A stretch of DNA of 39,537 nt from Bacteroidetes bacterium B1(2017) (GCA_002256395.1 NKJG01000015.1:1-39537), one strand, 5' to 3'. Shown: positions 8,840 through 18,690, numbered from the stretch's first letter. Notes: generated by a model from the letters alone, not told the origin. Program-made: numbers and translations.

Positions 8840-9910
8840 ATGAAAAAACTACTATTTCTGCTATTTATCACCTACAGCCTAAACGCTCAAACAGTTCGTA
8901 GAGTGATTTTAGGTATGAACCTACAAACCGAAATGAACAATGCCACGGTTGGCGATATAATTATGGTCGAGGCTGGAAACTATGGGGCAATAACTTTTAC
9001 CAAACAGCTTACCTTGATTGGCCCAGGTTACGGAAATTCACAGACTGCAACACCTGGTAGTGCCATTTTGGGAATAGTTTCATTTAATTCAGGCTCCTCA
9101 GGTTCATTGCTTACAGGTTTTCAAACAGGTGATATAAACGTATCGACGAGCAATATAGTAGTTATGCGAAATTATTGTGGGACTATAAAGGTAGGGATAA
9201 ACGATGCTGCGAATTTTTGGCAAGCAATTTCAAATAATGTGATAATTAAACAGAATTTTGCTACTAGACTGGAGATTTTGGCATCCTCAAGTCCTGGTCA
9301 AGTTTCAAATTTTTCTGTTAAAAACAATTTGTTTTCTACAGGGTTTCATTTGGAAGGCATAATTAGTGGAGAAATTATTAATAACACATTTGATGCTAAT
9401 CTTAATGGTACTACTTTTTGCGGTAGCTTGTTTTTCGAATATTATACCTCAATTAATATTTCCTCGGTTTTAATTAAAAATAATATTTTTACAAATCTTT
9501 ATACTGGTGGTTTTACATGTGTATCTTCAAACACGAGCACTCTTGAACTATACTCAAATATCACTCAAACGATATTTAAAAATAATATAATACATTTAAC
9601 TCCATTCAATGGACAAGTTGCAGCAAACTTTCCTTTTAATCTTTCAATTTCCGACCTAAACACCCTGTACCAAGGCTATCCAAACAACCCAAACGTTTTG
9701 GCATTTGATGCCCGTAACCAACTGGCAGCCAATTCACCTGCAAAAGGAACAGGAGAAGCTGGCACTGATTGTGGTGCATTTGGTGGAGACGAACCTTATG
9801 TGTTGAGTGGAGTACCTTATGTCCCCAGTATTTATGAACTAAAAGTACCTCAAACCATTGGCCAAAATGGAACTCTCAACATACAAATAAAAGCAAAAAC
9901 TAATAATTGA
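8840..9910 (+). CDS. Secreted parallel beta-helix protein, paralogue 1
   Basis: This protein of about 356 residues has a signal peptide (MKKLLFLLFITYSLNAQ). A region typical of right-handed parallel beta-helices follows, with recurrent N-N-x-F/I-x-x-N turns. A conserved C-terminal block includes CGAFGGDEPYVLSG and ends IQIKAKTNN. The first 40 residues after the signal peptide (VRRVILGMNLQTEM...GDIIMVEAGNYG) and the C-terminal 65 are shared with the next two genes; the middle is not. Start 8840 is chosen because the same stop, one base, ATG junction is seen at 9910/9912, 10943/10945 and 11964/11966. Upstream ATGs at 8807 and 8831 overlap the Kelch gene. It is probably a surface or secreted protein; the substrate is unknown and no lyase catalytic motif is evident. 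Confidence 0.85.
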   Translation: MKKLLFLLFITYSLNAQTVRRVILGMNLQTEMNNATVGDIIMVEAGNYGAITFTKQLTLIGPGYGNSQTATPGSAILGIVSFNSGSSGSLLTGFQTGDINVSTSNIVVMRNYCGTIKVGINDAANFWQAISNNVIIKQNFATRLEILASSSPGQVSNFSVKNNLFSTGFHLEGIISGEIINNTFDANLNGTTFCGSLFFEYYTSINISSVLIKNNIFTNLYTGGFTCVSSNTSTLELYSNITQTIFKNNIIHLTPFNGQVAANFPFNLSISDLNTLYQGYPNNPNVLAFDARNQLAANSPAKGTGEAGTDCGAFGGDEPYVLSGVPYVPSIYELKVPQTIGQNGTLNIQIKAKTNN

Positions 9911-9911
9911 A

Positions 9912-10943
9912 ATGAAAAAACTACTGTTAATATCCTTCTTTTTTATATTTCAAAAAGCCAATGCCCAAACAACTATTAGAGTAGTAAATGGTCAAAACTT
10001 GCAAACTGTCATGGATGCTGCTGCAGACAATTCGATTATTATTATTGAAGGAGGAAATTATGGAAATATTAGTTTTAACAAACCTTTAAAATTGTATGGA
10101 ACTGGATATTTTTTGGATGGTACATTGGCAAATACTGGTCTTCAAGCTTCAGTGGCCACTTCTATTATCAACAGTATAACTTTCAATACTAATAGTTCAA
10201 ACTCAGAAATTCATGGTTTAACTACTAATGATATTCAAGTTTCATCAAATCAAATTAGTATTTATAGAACAAAATTTGGTATGTTAAATATTGGGTCGGC
10301 AGTTTCCAACTTTAATAATACGCTATTAAAACAGAATTTATTCACTGGTTTTACGATTCATCCAAATTGTCTAAATATTGTTTTTAATAATAACATTATA
10401 AGGGGGAATGGAGTAATTGGAGGTGCCTCTACATCTTTTTTTACAAATAATACTTTTGTCGATGGGTCTTTTATTACAGATGCTCAGGGAAACCCAGGGA
10501 TTTTTAAGAGTAATATCTTTTTTCCAAGTTTCACTACTTCAGTCTGCAATGGAGGTTATTTTAATTTCTTTTCTAACACACAAAATTACCTCATTAATAA
10601 TGTTTTTGGCATAAAAGTCAGATGTGGTTGTGGTGGATGCAGTGAAGAAAGTTTTGGATTAAATGATTTTAGTGCTACCAATAAAGTTAATCAGAACTTT
10701 TCAGTTATGTATATTTCACCAACTCCAGACATGGCACCAGATGCTCGCTACCAACTAGCACCCAACTCCCCAGCTAAAGGTGCTGGTGAGGGTGGTACAG
10801 ATGCAGGTGCTTTTGGTGGTGATGAACCTTATGTATTGAGTGGTATACCATCAATACCGAGTATTTACCAACTCTCAGTACCTAATCAAGTACCACAAAA
10901 TGGTATTTTAAATATACAGATTAAAGCTAAAACGAATAATTGA
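9912..10943 (+). CDS. Secreted parallel beta-helix protein, paralogue 2
   Basis: This 343-residue paralogue of its two neighbours has a signal peptide (MKKLLLISFFFIFQKANAQ), the shared entry segment (RVVNGQNLQTVMDAAADNS), a divergent beta-helix middle and the shared end (DAGAFGGDEPYVLSG to IQIKAKTNN). A Cys-rich insertion, VRCGCGGCSEES, near residue 235 is unique to this copy. One base separates it from both neighbouring genes, so the three are translated from one message. No enzymatic motif is recognised. The Cys cluster could bind metal or form disulfides (inference). Confidence 0.87.
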   Translation: MKKLLLISFFFIFQKANAQTTIRVVNGQNLQTVMDAAADNSIIIIEGGNYGNISFNKPLKLYGTGYFLDGTLANTGLQASVATSIINSITFNTNSSNSEIHGLTTNDIQVSSNQISIYRTKFGMLNIGSAVSNFNNTLLKQNLFTGFTIHPNCLNIVFNNNIIRGNGVIGGASTSFFTNNTFVDGSFITDAQGNPGIFKSNIFFPSFTTSVCNGGYFNFFSNTQNYLINNVFGIKVRCGCGGCSEESFGLNDFSATNKVNQNFSVMYISPTPDMAPDARYQLAPNSPAKGAGEGGTDAGAFGGDEPYVLSGIPSIPSIYQLSVPNQVPQNGILNIQIKAKTNN

Positions 10944-10944
10944 G

Positions 10945-11964
10945 ATGAAAAAGATACTGATTTTATTATTGTTGAGTATTAGTTCCTATGCACAAACTGT
11001 GCATAGAGTAGTAAGCACTTCAAACCTCCAGACAGTTATTGACACTGCTACAGATGGTGATATAATAATTGTTGAGGTTGGCAATTACGGGAATGTTACC
11101 ATTATTAAAAGGTTATCTATCTTTGGAACAGGTTATTTTCTAAACAAAACAAATACACCTACGCAAGGCTCTTCTTATGTTGGTTCATTTACATTAAATT
11201 CAGGTTCTGCAGGTAGTATCATTTCAGGATTCGTAACTGAAAATATTCATGTAAACTCAAATAACTGCCTAATCGCAAATAATAAAGTTTCTTCTGGGGT
11301 TTATATTGGTCAATCACAAGTAACTGAAAATGTACAAGTTAGAAAAAACTATATTGGTAATTCTTATTCTCAAAGTATTACAGTAAATAGCAATTCATTA
11401 AACTTCTCTATTTCAAATAATTTAATATTTGGAAATTCATTATTTATGAGTACCAATGGTTACGGTGAATTCAAAAATAATACATATATAGTTCAAAATG
11501 CTCCATATGACCAAAATCAAATAGTTTTTCAAAATGGTAACTATCCCAATGTAATTTTTGAAAATAATATCTTTTGCTCAATCAAAGATGAAGATTTCAG
11601 GTCCGACTTTCTATATCAATCCCGACCTAATTATCTTAAAAATAACATTTTTAAAGATTCCTATACCTTTAATTCACAGTTAGACGCAAGTAATCTATTT
11701 GGTATTACCCAAGAGTCAACTTATGTAGGTTTTTCGTCAAATACCAATAATCTTCCAGAAGATGCCCGTTATCAACTACAATCAAGTGCAGTAGCAAAAA
11801 CCGCTGGTGAAGGCAACTCAGAGTGTGGGGCTTTTGGAGGTGAAGACCCTTATGTGTTGAGTGGTATGCCTTCTATACCAAGTATTTATCAACTTAGTGT
11901 GCCAATCCAAGTACCACAAAATGGTACTTTAAATATTCAGTTAAAAGCTAAAACGAATAATTGA
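10945..11964 (+). CDS. Secreted parallel beta-helix protein, paralogue 3
   Basis: This 339-residue third member has a signal peptide (MKKILILLLLSISSYAQ), then VHRVVSTSNLQTVIDTATDGD, an Asn-rich beta-helix middle and the end block (CGAFGGEDPYVLSG to IQLKAKTNN). Its last 100 bases are close to those of paralogue 2 at the nucleotide level, while the middles differ strongly. It is separated by one base from the metzincin-like gene downstream, so it shares that transcript. Function is unknown; likely roles are an extracellular polymer-binding protein or surface-layer filler. Confidence 0.87.
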   Translation: MKKILILLLLSISSYAQTVHRVVSTSNLQTVIDTATDGDIIIVEVGNYGNVTIIKRLSIFGTGYFLNKTNTPTQGSSYVGSFTLNSGSAGSIISGFVTENIHVNSNNCLIANNKVSSGVYIGQSQVTENVQVRKNYIGNSYSQSITVNSNSLNFSISNNLIFGNSLFMSTNGYGEFKNNTYIVQNAPYDQNQIVFQNGNYPNVIFENNIFCSIKDEDFRSDFLYQSRPNYLKNNIFKDSYTFNSQLDASNLFGITQESTYVGFSSNTNNLPEDARYQLQSSAVAKTAGEGNSECGAFGGEDPYVLSGMPSIPSIYQLSVPIQVPQNGTLNIQLKAKTNN

Positions 11965-11965
11965 T

Positions 11966-14900
11966 ATGAAAAGATATTTACCCAATTTCAATATTTTTAT
12001 AATATTTTTATTAACTCTTTTAAGTTTTAAAGGGGTGGGTCAGGTCTGTGGGACTTTTAAGTCCAAAATTGATTTACAAAAAGACTTTGCTTTATTTTTA
12101 GACAAAAAGGCTGCCGAAACGAAGAATTTAAGAATAAATTCTTCATTGACCTATATACCATTAAAAATTTGGTTTAAACCAAAAGTAAGTGGAGAAATTC
12201 CAATTAGTTTAACAGAATTTAATAAAATGCTTGCATTTGCGAACCAAGTGTTTTTAGAAAATGGTCTTCAATTCTATTTGTATGAATTCGGCACAAATAA
12301 TACAATAAGCACAAACCAGGAAATATTTGATTTAAATGAGTCAACTGCGTTAATGCTGTTTAATCAAAAAAATACCACTCATGCTATAAATGTCTACCTA
12401 TTTGATAAAATAAATGTGGATGGAGAACCAATTAATGGTGCAGCGTATTTTCCTTCCCATGAATCTAATTTAAGTTTAGTTCAAGCATTTAAAGAAAGTG
12501 AAATGAATTGTTTGTACTTTACATCAACTTCAGTTGAAAATACTCTGGCACATGAATTAGGCCATTATTTAGGCTTATACCATACATTTGCACATCCCTC
12601 AGAAATAAATAATTGTGAAATCGAATCATTATCTGGCGACAATCAACATGCGGATTTTATTGATGAAACACCTGCAGATTTCGAGCCAAAAGGTGCTGAA
12701 TATGATGTTAAATATTCTATAAATTCTATTTGTCAGTTTAAAGTTTTGCAAAGTAATGCTTCCTATTGTGGTATCCCAATTAGTAATTTTACACCACCAA
12801 TAGACAATTTAATGGGCTATTGGCAAAAGCAAAATAAGGAATATTGTGCTAAAATTTTAACACCAAAGCAATATGCCAGAGTAAATATAGGAAAAGAGTT
12901 AAGGTTAGATAAATTACAAAATGAATATGATTTAGAGGGAATTCCTGATTTAAACATAGCTCCTACAAGCCTAATTGCCTTGAAGTCAGTCAATAACATC
13001 CTATTAACTTGGAACGACCTCTCAACAGATGAAACTGGATTTATTTTGGAACGTTCATTAAGTCCAAATTTAGAATTTGCGGCAATAGCTGGTTTGGGCC
13101 CAAATCAAACTTCTTATGTAGACCAAAACCTACCACAAAACATCACCTATTATTACCGAATTAGGTATTCCAATTCAATAACGTACAGTAATACAGCTAA
13201 TTCGGCTTCAAATTATGTTTTCCCACCGACTATCACAAACCAAAATACAACTATTAACGCTGGTGATAATATTCAGTTGTCAGCTACAGGCTGTGTGGGC
13301 GGCATTATTCATTGGTCAAATAGTATGACAGGTAACAGTATAAACGTTAGCCCTATTTTACTTACAGGCTATACCGCATATTGCCAATTGAATGGGTATT
13401 ACAGCTCACCATCAAATGCAGTGGTAATTAAGGTAAATTATGAAAATCATTTATCATCAGCTGAGTTTTTTATAGACCAAGACCCAGGCATTGGTAAATC
13501 ATTGCCATTAAGTCTTAGTTTTTCAGGTGGACTTATTGACCAAACCGTACCAATCAATCTTAAAAACTATCAATTACCCCAAGGAGTTCATAGCATAGGT
13601 ATCAGAGTAAAAGACGAAAATGATAAATGGTCGCTCACACATACTAAAACATTTTTAATTTTAGGATTCTCATCAGGTAATAGCAATAATATAGCAGATG
13701 TAGAATATTTCATTGACTCGCTCAAGCAAGATAAATCCAATTTGATTTCAACAGGTATATCGGCAAATAATGATGCCACCATTTCGATACCTGTAATTCA
13801 AAATATTCCACAAGGAGTCCATTCGATAGCATTTAGAGTAAAAGACAACCAAGGAAAATATTCTTTGTTTCACACTAAAACCTATTTGGTTTTAGGTTCA
13901 GAACCTGGAAGTAATGTTCTGAGCAAAATAGAATACTTTTTCGATTCAGACCCTGGTTTTGGCCTAGGAACACAAGTTAATTACACATCGGTATCAGGAG
14001 AAACACAAGTAATTGATATCAACACTAATGGGCTCTCTTCTGGTGTTCATGTATTAAATGTAAGAGTTAAAAATATCGCTAATCAATGGTCACTTACTCA
14101 TGCAAAGGTCTTTCTAGTAATGCCTGATTTAGGGGGCACCGCTACTGTTTCTAAAATTGAATATTTTATTGATGACAATGACCCAGGTCCAGGAGTTGCC
14201 AATAATGTAGCTTATACTCCAAATCCTGACAATAAAAATGTAGTGGCCAATTTTGATTTAGACGTAAACACCTACACGCCAGGAATTCACAGAATTTCGG
14301 CCCGTGTGCTAGACTCTGAAGGAAGATGGAGCCCTGTAGTGGCTAAGGCGTTTGAGTTTTTTCCACCAATCTCAATCGTTGCATTATCAGAAATAAATGA
14401 GTTGTCATATACACTACCTAAAGAATCTACCATTCACCATTATTATGTTGCCAAAACTACAAATGGTGACAAGCCAGTGCCAGGTGTGGTAATAAACTAT
14501 CAGGTTGGTCCAGACCCAACAGTCAGAAAATCAGAACCTAGTGATCAGGATGGAATTGTGGATCTGAACATAAAAACAGGCGGCGATAATTTGACTTCAA
14601 ATATTGATGACTGGATTAAAGTATTTAATAATCCTGTACCAGTACAATATATCGGTATAGATAAATTTAGTATAGTCAACAGTAATCAGTTTTTTACCAA
14701 TCCATTTACCGTTACTTTAAAAGAAAAGGCAGAACCAACTGAGAAAGCAGTAGAAATAGGATTGGGTGTTTCTATAAAAGCCGCTGCGGCTGACTTAGAA
14801 AAATATGAGAAAAAAAGTAAGGTTGGCAATGCTGAATTTGCTGTGGGTCCAAAGCTAGGGGCTAGCATTATGCTTGGGCCATCGCTTAGTTATCAACAGA

Positions 14901-17236
14901 GCGAAACAAACCCATCTGTATGGCATGTAAAATCTCGTATAGGCATAGGAGCCGAAGGTGAGGCAGGCGTAGAGGCATCTATTGAGTCTGGTAAATTTAG
15001 TGCAGAGTTAAACGGGAGTATAAATGCAGAAATAGCCACAACGCCAGGAATTTATTTCGATTTTAACAAAGACAACGCACGGCAGGTTTTTGAACTGGTA
15101 AAAAACATGTTTTTATCTAACTCATTTGTGCCTGTAGGTATTTATAAAGCTGCGAATTTCTTTAGAAGGGCAAGTATCGATGACTATTTTCCACCCAGCC
15201 CTTTGACTTTTACAGGTGGTTCTATAGGTGCGTCACTTAGTGGTAGTATCAATGGCGAATTTGGTATTACATACAACGCTGGCACTGTAGCAAATTTCCC
15301 CACTTATGCCAAATGGCTCCAAGCAGGCGGTTCATTGAAATTATCAGGCTCTAGAAACATGGGTGTAGAGATAGAAGCTGAAAAAATCAAAAATGAAGGT
15401 AGAAGTTTATCAATAAAAACGTATTCGGGTGTTGAGATGGCAGAAGAGTACGAATTGTTAACCAACCTAACAAGAAGAGGTGCCTTGAACTGGTGGAAGG
15501 CCACCTTGCCTTTTAAAAGTTATTCATCTTCAAAACAAAATGCCAACACACTTATAAACTATTATAGTAATGATGATGACTTGTTAGATACCAAAGTAAA
15601 TCAGTCCTCACAAAAAACAATATCAGTAAACGGTTTACAAACGTTGAATGTAACATACAACAACATTACAACTTTTGGCCCAGAAGCACGTGGGCGAATG
15701 CTGGTAGCAAAAGACAATGCACTTTTGGGTAATTCTATTGCGAATTTTATGTTCAGCAATAGGCCTACTTATTTTAATTATGTAAACAACTTTGTGACTG
15801 GCCTGCCTCTACAAAGCTTTTCACAATCATTTTTGGATGCAAAGAATTATATCATAAATAATTTTGACCCGAATTGGTCTTCAGGTCAGTTTAGTCACGA
15901 AATCACACGTGACTATTCTATAGAGCAACCAGCACTTGCTGTAGAAATTCCAAAACTAGCTAGTAAAGTAGGAGAATTTAAATTTAATGTGGCCAATAAC
16001 TATTCTTTCGATTTAGAAAAGAGTAAGTTTTCAAAAACATATAAACGTATCTTTCCAACTATCTCTTTGGCAGATAATGAATCTAATTTAGATTTATCCT
16101 TTTCAAATCCTGTTCAAGAGTTATTTACAAATCTTAAGACAAATACTGAAGCATTACCGCAAAACCTATTTGACAAGTTTATGGATTTTGTAATTCCTGT
16201 TAAACAATATTTAAACAATTTTCTTGTCTGCGTTGGCAATGGGGGCTGTCCTAGCGGTTCGAATGCAATAGCATCTGGCGAATCAAAAACGGGAGCGGTA
16301 ATTAGAAAAGATCTAAATGCCAATGTGATATACGATGGCTCAACTAATACTAAAAACACATCGAGTGCTCAAAATACCCAGCCATCTTTAATGAATTTTA
16401 CGGTGGGGCCTTCGCCTCAAGTCTTTGCAACAGGCACAGAGCTATATTTTGACTATTATTATCCCGAGAATAACCTGATGGCCATTACCGCTTCAGACAC
16501 CATGAGAATTGTTTCAGATGTATTTACGCTTTTTGCAAATTTAAATGGGACCGAACTAAACCAAGCCCCAAACGGTAACTTCACGGTCAATACAACTTGG
16601 AATTCAAACGACCTCGAGTTGGCAGGAATGCCTCAGAACTTAGTACCTAAGATTATTTTTAAGCCAAACGGGGCATCAACTTGGCAAATAATTGGAGATG
16701 TTAATCAAACAATAAACTTTAACCAGTTAGGTGTTTTTGCCTTTGGAGTTTCTTTAGAAAATGACCTCGTGCCACCAACAATAGCTGTTCAAGCTCCGAG
16801 CACCTTTACACAAGGTCAAATTATGACAATTAATATTTCCGATAATCTATCTGGTATAAACTGGAATAACACTTCTATTTTTATTAATGGTATCGCCGTT
16901 GCTTATACCCATACAGGCTCACAAATTCAGCTCACTTTGCCTGCTTCGGCAGACAATACTTATTTTGTACAAGTTTTGACGTATGATTTTTCATTTAATT
17001 ATAAAAGCTATGAGCGAGTATATCCGTGTGCTGTCTCATTATTAATTAGAAGTCTGGAAGGTAGAAGCGATGCCCCGATCATAGAGAAAGTATCTAACTT
17101 TATAGAAATTGATACACAAGTGCCTGGGGGAAAAGATATTATACTGAATGCAGGTAAAAACATCGTCTTTAAACCAGGATTTAGGATAGAAGCTGGTCAG
17201 GTAATGACAGCGGAAGTAAAAGGATGTGAAAATTAG
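11966..17236 (+). CDS. Large secreted metzincin-like metalloprotease with repeat domains and GCX-like tail
   Basis: This 1756-residue protein has a signal peptide (to about residue 26, GVGQ). A metalloprotease domain (about 60-300) has zinc ligands in H196-E-L-G-H200-x5-H206 and a Met-turn at M283 (NLMGYW), as in the pappalysin-like M43 family. An FN3 domain (about 322-420) and an Ig-like domain (about 421-490) follow. Four repeats begin near 495, 575, 651 and 728, each starting with a variant of E-Y-F-I-D-x-D-P-G and containing a G-V-H-x-I-x-x-R-V-K-D unit. A long glycine-rich beta region and a final 65-residue domain with KPGFRIEAG and terminal GCEN, of the 3-coathanger/GCX_COOH type, end the protein. 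The tail resembles that of the Kelch protein, so both may use the same surface-sorting route. Substrate is unknown. Confidence 0.9.
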   Translation: MKRYLPNFNIFIIFLLTLLSFKGVGQVCGTFKSKIDLQKDFALFLDKKAAETKNLRINSSLTYIPLKIWFKPKVSGEIPISLTEFNKMLAFANQVFLENGLQFYLYEFGTNNTISTNQEIFDLNESTALMLFNQKNTTHAINVYLFDKINVDGEPINGAAYFPSHESNLSLVQAFKESEMNCLYFTSTSVENTLAHELGHYLGLYHTFAHPSEINNCEIESLSGDNQHADFIDETPADFEPKGAEYDVKYSINSICQFKVLQSNASYCGIPISNFTPPIDNLMGYWQKQNKEYCAKILTPKQYARVNIGKELRLDKLQNEYDLEGIPDLNIAPTSLIALKSVNNILLTWNDLSTDETGFILERSLSPNLEFAAIAGLGPNQTSYVDQNLPQNITYYYRIRYSNSITYSNTANSASNYVFPPTITNQNTTINAGDNIQLSATGCVGGIIHWSNSMTGNSINVSPILLTGYTAYCQLNGYYSSPSNAVVIKVNYENHLSSAEFFIDQDPGIGKSLPLSLSFSGGLIDQTVPINLKNYQLPQGVHSIGIRVKDENDKWSLTHTKTFLILGFSSGNSNNIADVEYFIDSLKQDKSNLISTGISANNDATISIPVIQNIPQGVHSIAFRVKDNQGKYSLFHTKTYLVLGSEPGSNVLSKIEYFFDSDPGFGLGTQVNYTSVSGETQVIDINTNGLSSGVHVLNVRVKNIANQWSLTHAKVFLVMPDLGGTATVSKIEYFIDDNDPGPGVANNVAYTPNPDNKNVVANFDLDVNTYTPGIHRISARVLDSEGRWSPVVAKAFEFFPPISIVALSEINELSYTLPKESTIHHYYVAKTTNGDKPVPGVVINYQVGPDPTVRKSEPSDQDGIVDLNIKTGGDNLTSNIDDWIKVFNNPVPVQYIGIDKFSIVNSNQFFTNPFTVTLKEKAEPTEKAVEIGLGVSIKAAAADLEKYEKKSKVGNAEFAVGPKLGASIMLGPSLSYQQSETNPSVWHVKSRIGIGAEGEAGVEASIESGKFSAELNGSINAEIATTPGIYFDFNKDNARQVFELVKNMFLSNSFVPVGIYKAANFFRRASIDDYFPPSPLTFTGGSIGASLSGSINGEFGITYNAGTVANFPTYAKWLQAGGSLKLSGSRNMGVEIEAEKIKNEGRSLSIKTYSGVEMAEEYELLTNLTRRGALNWWKATLPFKSYSSSKQNANTLINYYSNDDDLLDTKVNQSSQKTISVNGLQTLNVTYNNITTFGPEARGRMLVAKDNALLGNSIANFMFSNRPTYFNYVNNFVTGLPLQSFSQSFLDAKNYIINNFDPNWSSGQFSHEITRDYSIEQPALAVEIPKLASKVGEFKFNVANNYSFDLEKSKFSKTYKRIFPTISLADNESNLDLSFSNPVQELFTNLKTNTEALPQNLFDKFMDFVIPVKQYLNNFLVCVGNGGCPSGSNAIASGESKTGAVIRKDLNANVIYDGSTNTKNTSSAQNTQPSLMNFTVGPSPQVFATGTELYFDYYYPENNLMAITASDTMRIVSDVFTLFANLNGTELNQAPNGNFTVNTTWNSNDLELAGMPQNLVPKIIFKPNGASTWQIIGDVNQTINFNQLGVFAFGVSLENDLVPPTIAVQAPSTFTQGQIMTINISDNLSGINWNNTSIFINGIAVAYTHTGSQIQLTLPASADNTYFVQVLTYDFSFNYKSYERVYPCAVSLLIRSLEGRSDAPIIEKVSNFIEIDTQVPGGKDIILNAGKNIVFKPGFRIEAGQVMTAEVKGCEN

Positions 17237-17261
17237 ACTACTACTTTAAATATTAGGGAAG

Positions 17262-17288
17262 CCTTAAAAACATAAATTAGTTTTAAGG
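17262..17288 (+). terminator. Possible terminator after the surface-protein operon
   Basis: CCTTAAAAAC and GTTTTAAGG form a hairpin around an AT loop, about 25 bases after the metzincin-like gene. There is only a weak T run afterwards, so it may be inefficient. It separates the plus-strand cargo operon from the convergent WYL gene. Confidence 0.4.
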
Positions 17289-17400
17289 TTAATACCAAAA
17301 AAAGAAAATTATATATAGGCCGATAAAAATAAGAGAAGGTCAAACGAAAATATTATAACAATCGATGGTTTTTAAAATTATATTTTATTAATGTATAAAT

Positions 17401-17607
17401 ATGCCAGTCGTTTGATGGGAAACAATACTTAGATATCACTCAAGTATTCCACGACTCATTCGGTGTTTGAGAAAATTTCTGGCTAAAGATGAATTTATAG
17501 ATCCATTACCTGAGTTTACCCAAATTAACCCAAATTATTATAAGTTAACAATAAGAAAACAAGTGATGTTAATTCACAAAAACTACCTACATAATCACAT
17601 GAAATAA
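17401..17607 (+). pseudogene. Possible remnant of an unrecognised reading frame
   Basis: An ATG at 17401 gives four codons, then TGA at 17413, after which the same frame stays open for 63 codons to TAA at 17605. The open part has protein-like composition (for example KFLAKDEFIDPLPEF). I do not recognise a family. It lies between two convergent operons. It may be a decayed gene with a nonsense mutation, or chance in AT-rich DNA. Confidence 0.22.
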
Positions 17608-17608
17608 A

Positions 17609-18598
17609 TTAACACAACTCGCCCAACCTTTCCCACACCTTCCTAATCCTATCCCTAAACTCATCCACCATCCAAGCGGGCTCAAGGATTTCGATATCCT
17701 CAATATGTTCCATAATTTTAGCCCATAACTCAGGGTTGGGAATTACTTGTAAAGAAAAGGTCATGGAAGTCGAATCCTCTAATTCCAAGTGGTTGGTTTG
17801 TGAATGATGCCATTTTTTTGAGTCCACATAATAGGCTCGTTTTTTCTTGACTTTAAACTTGATTTTTTCTTTAGAACCATCTTTTGTAACAGAATTACCT
17901 ATAACATTCGTAAAATGTGAATGGGCATCAAATGTACTTTCACCTTGTAAATTTTGGCTACTAAACTCTTCTTTTTCAATTCTATCGATTGCGAAATTTT
18001 GATACACTTGCTTATTATAGTCATAAGCAATTAATGCCCATCGATTATTGTACTCCCTCAACAACACAGGCACTATTGTAATTTTTGTCGAATCAATACT
18101 CCCAAAATATCTATAGCTAATGTCAATAACTCTTTTTTCGGCAATGTATCTATAGTACTTATCCAGCTTTTCAATATTCCTAAGCTCCACTTTTTCAAAT
18201 TGGATTATTGGATTTTCTTCTAAATCAAGACTTCTGACTTCTTGCTCCAGATTAATTAGAAGTTTAGCGATGTTTCGATTATATAGCTCATCATGTGACT
18301 TTTGCCTTACAAAAGCCAAAATCTCATTGGTTTCTCCTATATCTACGCCCTCCAGAGCATTCAGCATCGAAAACGGCTTAGCATACCAATATCCTCTATG
18401 CCTATTTGCTGAAACCACCGCTCCTAGCAACCTCAAATCAGCAATATCAGATGCTACCATTCTTTCATTGGTATCAAAGCCTAGGCTTTCGAGCATTTCG
18501 ACAATTTCGATTGCTGAAACTCCATCTGACTTTCTCAAAATTTTATGAATCTCAAAGATTCTTTTTATACGCAATACACTATCACTTTTCTTTGCCAT
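17609..18598 (-). CDS. WYL-domain transcriptional regulator of the defence island
   Basis: This 329-residue regulator has an N-terminal winged helix-turn-helix (about 5-70, including SAIEIVEMLESLGF and MVASDIADLRLLG) and a WYL domain (about 130-225, NRWALIAYD and a following IDRI). A WCX-like C-terminal extension follows. WYL regulators of the BrxR/CapW kind repress phage-defence operons and are thought to sense nucleic-acid ligands. The protein diverges from the RecD-like gene, and the short intergenic region contains a perfect inverted repeat overlapping this gene's own -7 region. That supports autoregulation and control of the helicase operon. A second, nearly identical site lies upstream of the KAP gene. 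The start at 18598 (MAKKSDSVLRIKR) is preferred over 18670, which would place the operator inside the coding region. Confidence 0.9.
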   Translation of the reverse strand: MAKKSDSVLRIKRIFEIHKILRKSDGVSAIEIVEMLESLGFDTNERMVASDIADLRLLGAVVSANRHRGYWYAKPFSMLNALEGVDIGETNEILAFVRQKSHDELYNRNIAKLLINLEQEVRSLDLEENPIIQFEKVELRNIEKLDKYYRYIAEKRVIDISYRYFGSIDSTKITIVPVLLREYNNRWALIAYDYNKQVYQNFAIDRIEKEEFSSQNLQGESTFDAHSHFTNVIGNSVTKDGSKEKIKFKVKKKRAYYVDSKKWHHSQTNHLELEDSTSMTFSLQVIPNPELWAKIMEHIEDIEILEPAWMVDEFRDRIRKVWERLGELC

Positions 18599-18610
18599 TT
18601 CATTTTTATC

Positions 18611-18631
18611 AACTACACCATAAATGTAGTT
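18611..18631. promoter_or_regulatory. WYL operator 1 in the divergent promoter region
   Basis: AACTACA and TGTAGTT form a perfect 7-bp inverted repeat around the 7-base spacer CCATAAA. On the minus strand the site overlaps TACATTTA, a close match to the -7 box TAnnTTTG, lying 20 bases after TTTTG, so binding would block the WYL promoter. It lies 60 bases before the helicase start, so it can also act on that operon. A 19/21 match occurs at 25121-25141. Confidence 0.75.
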
Positions 18632-18690
18632 TAAGTTTTCAACATCTCCAAAATAGCACCACTTTTGCATCAGAAAAAAAAATTAGAAAT

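Larger units (their letters stand above)
17237..17608. other. Convergent intergenic region
   Basis: These 372 bases lie between the plus-strand surface-protein gene and the minus-strand WYL gene. They hold the weak hairpin at 17262-17288 and the possible gene remnant at 17401-17607, which includes a CCCAAATTAA-type stretch that also occurs near 38335. Nothing else is recognised. Confidence 0.5.

Noticed and set aside
14700..15300. Polymorphic-toxin core in the middle of the metzincin-like protein
   Set aside because: The glycine-rich stretch reads as a beta-rich structural region; no toxin motif or neighbouring immunity gene is seen.
18406..18690. N-terminal 95-residue extension of the RecD-like protein
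   Set aside because: It is antisense to the WYL gene and crosses the operator and divergent promoter region; the domain begins after 18691.
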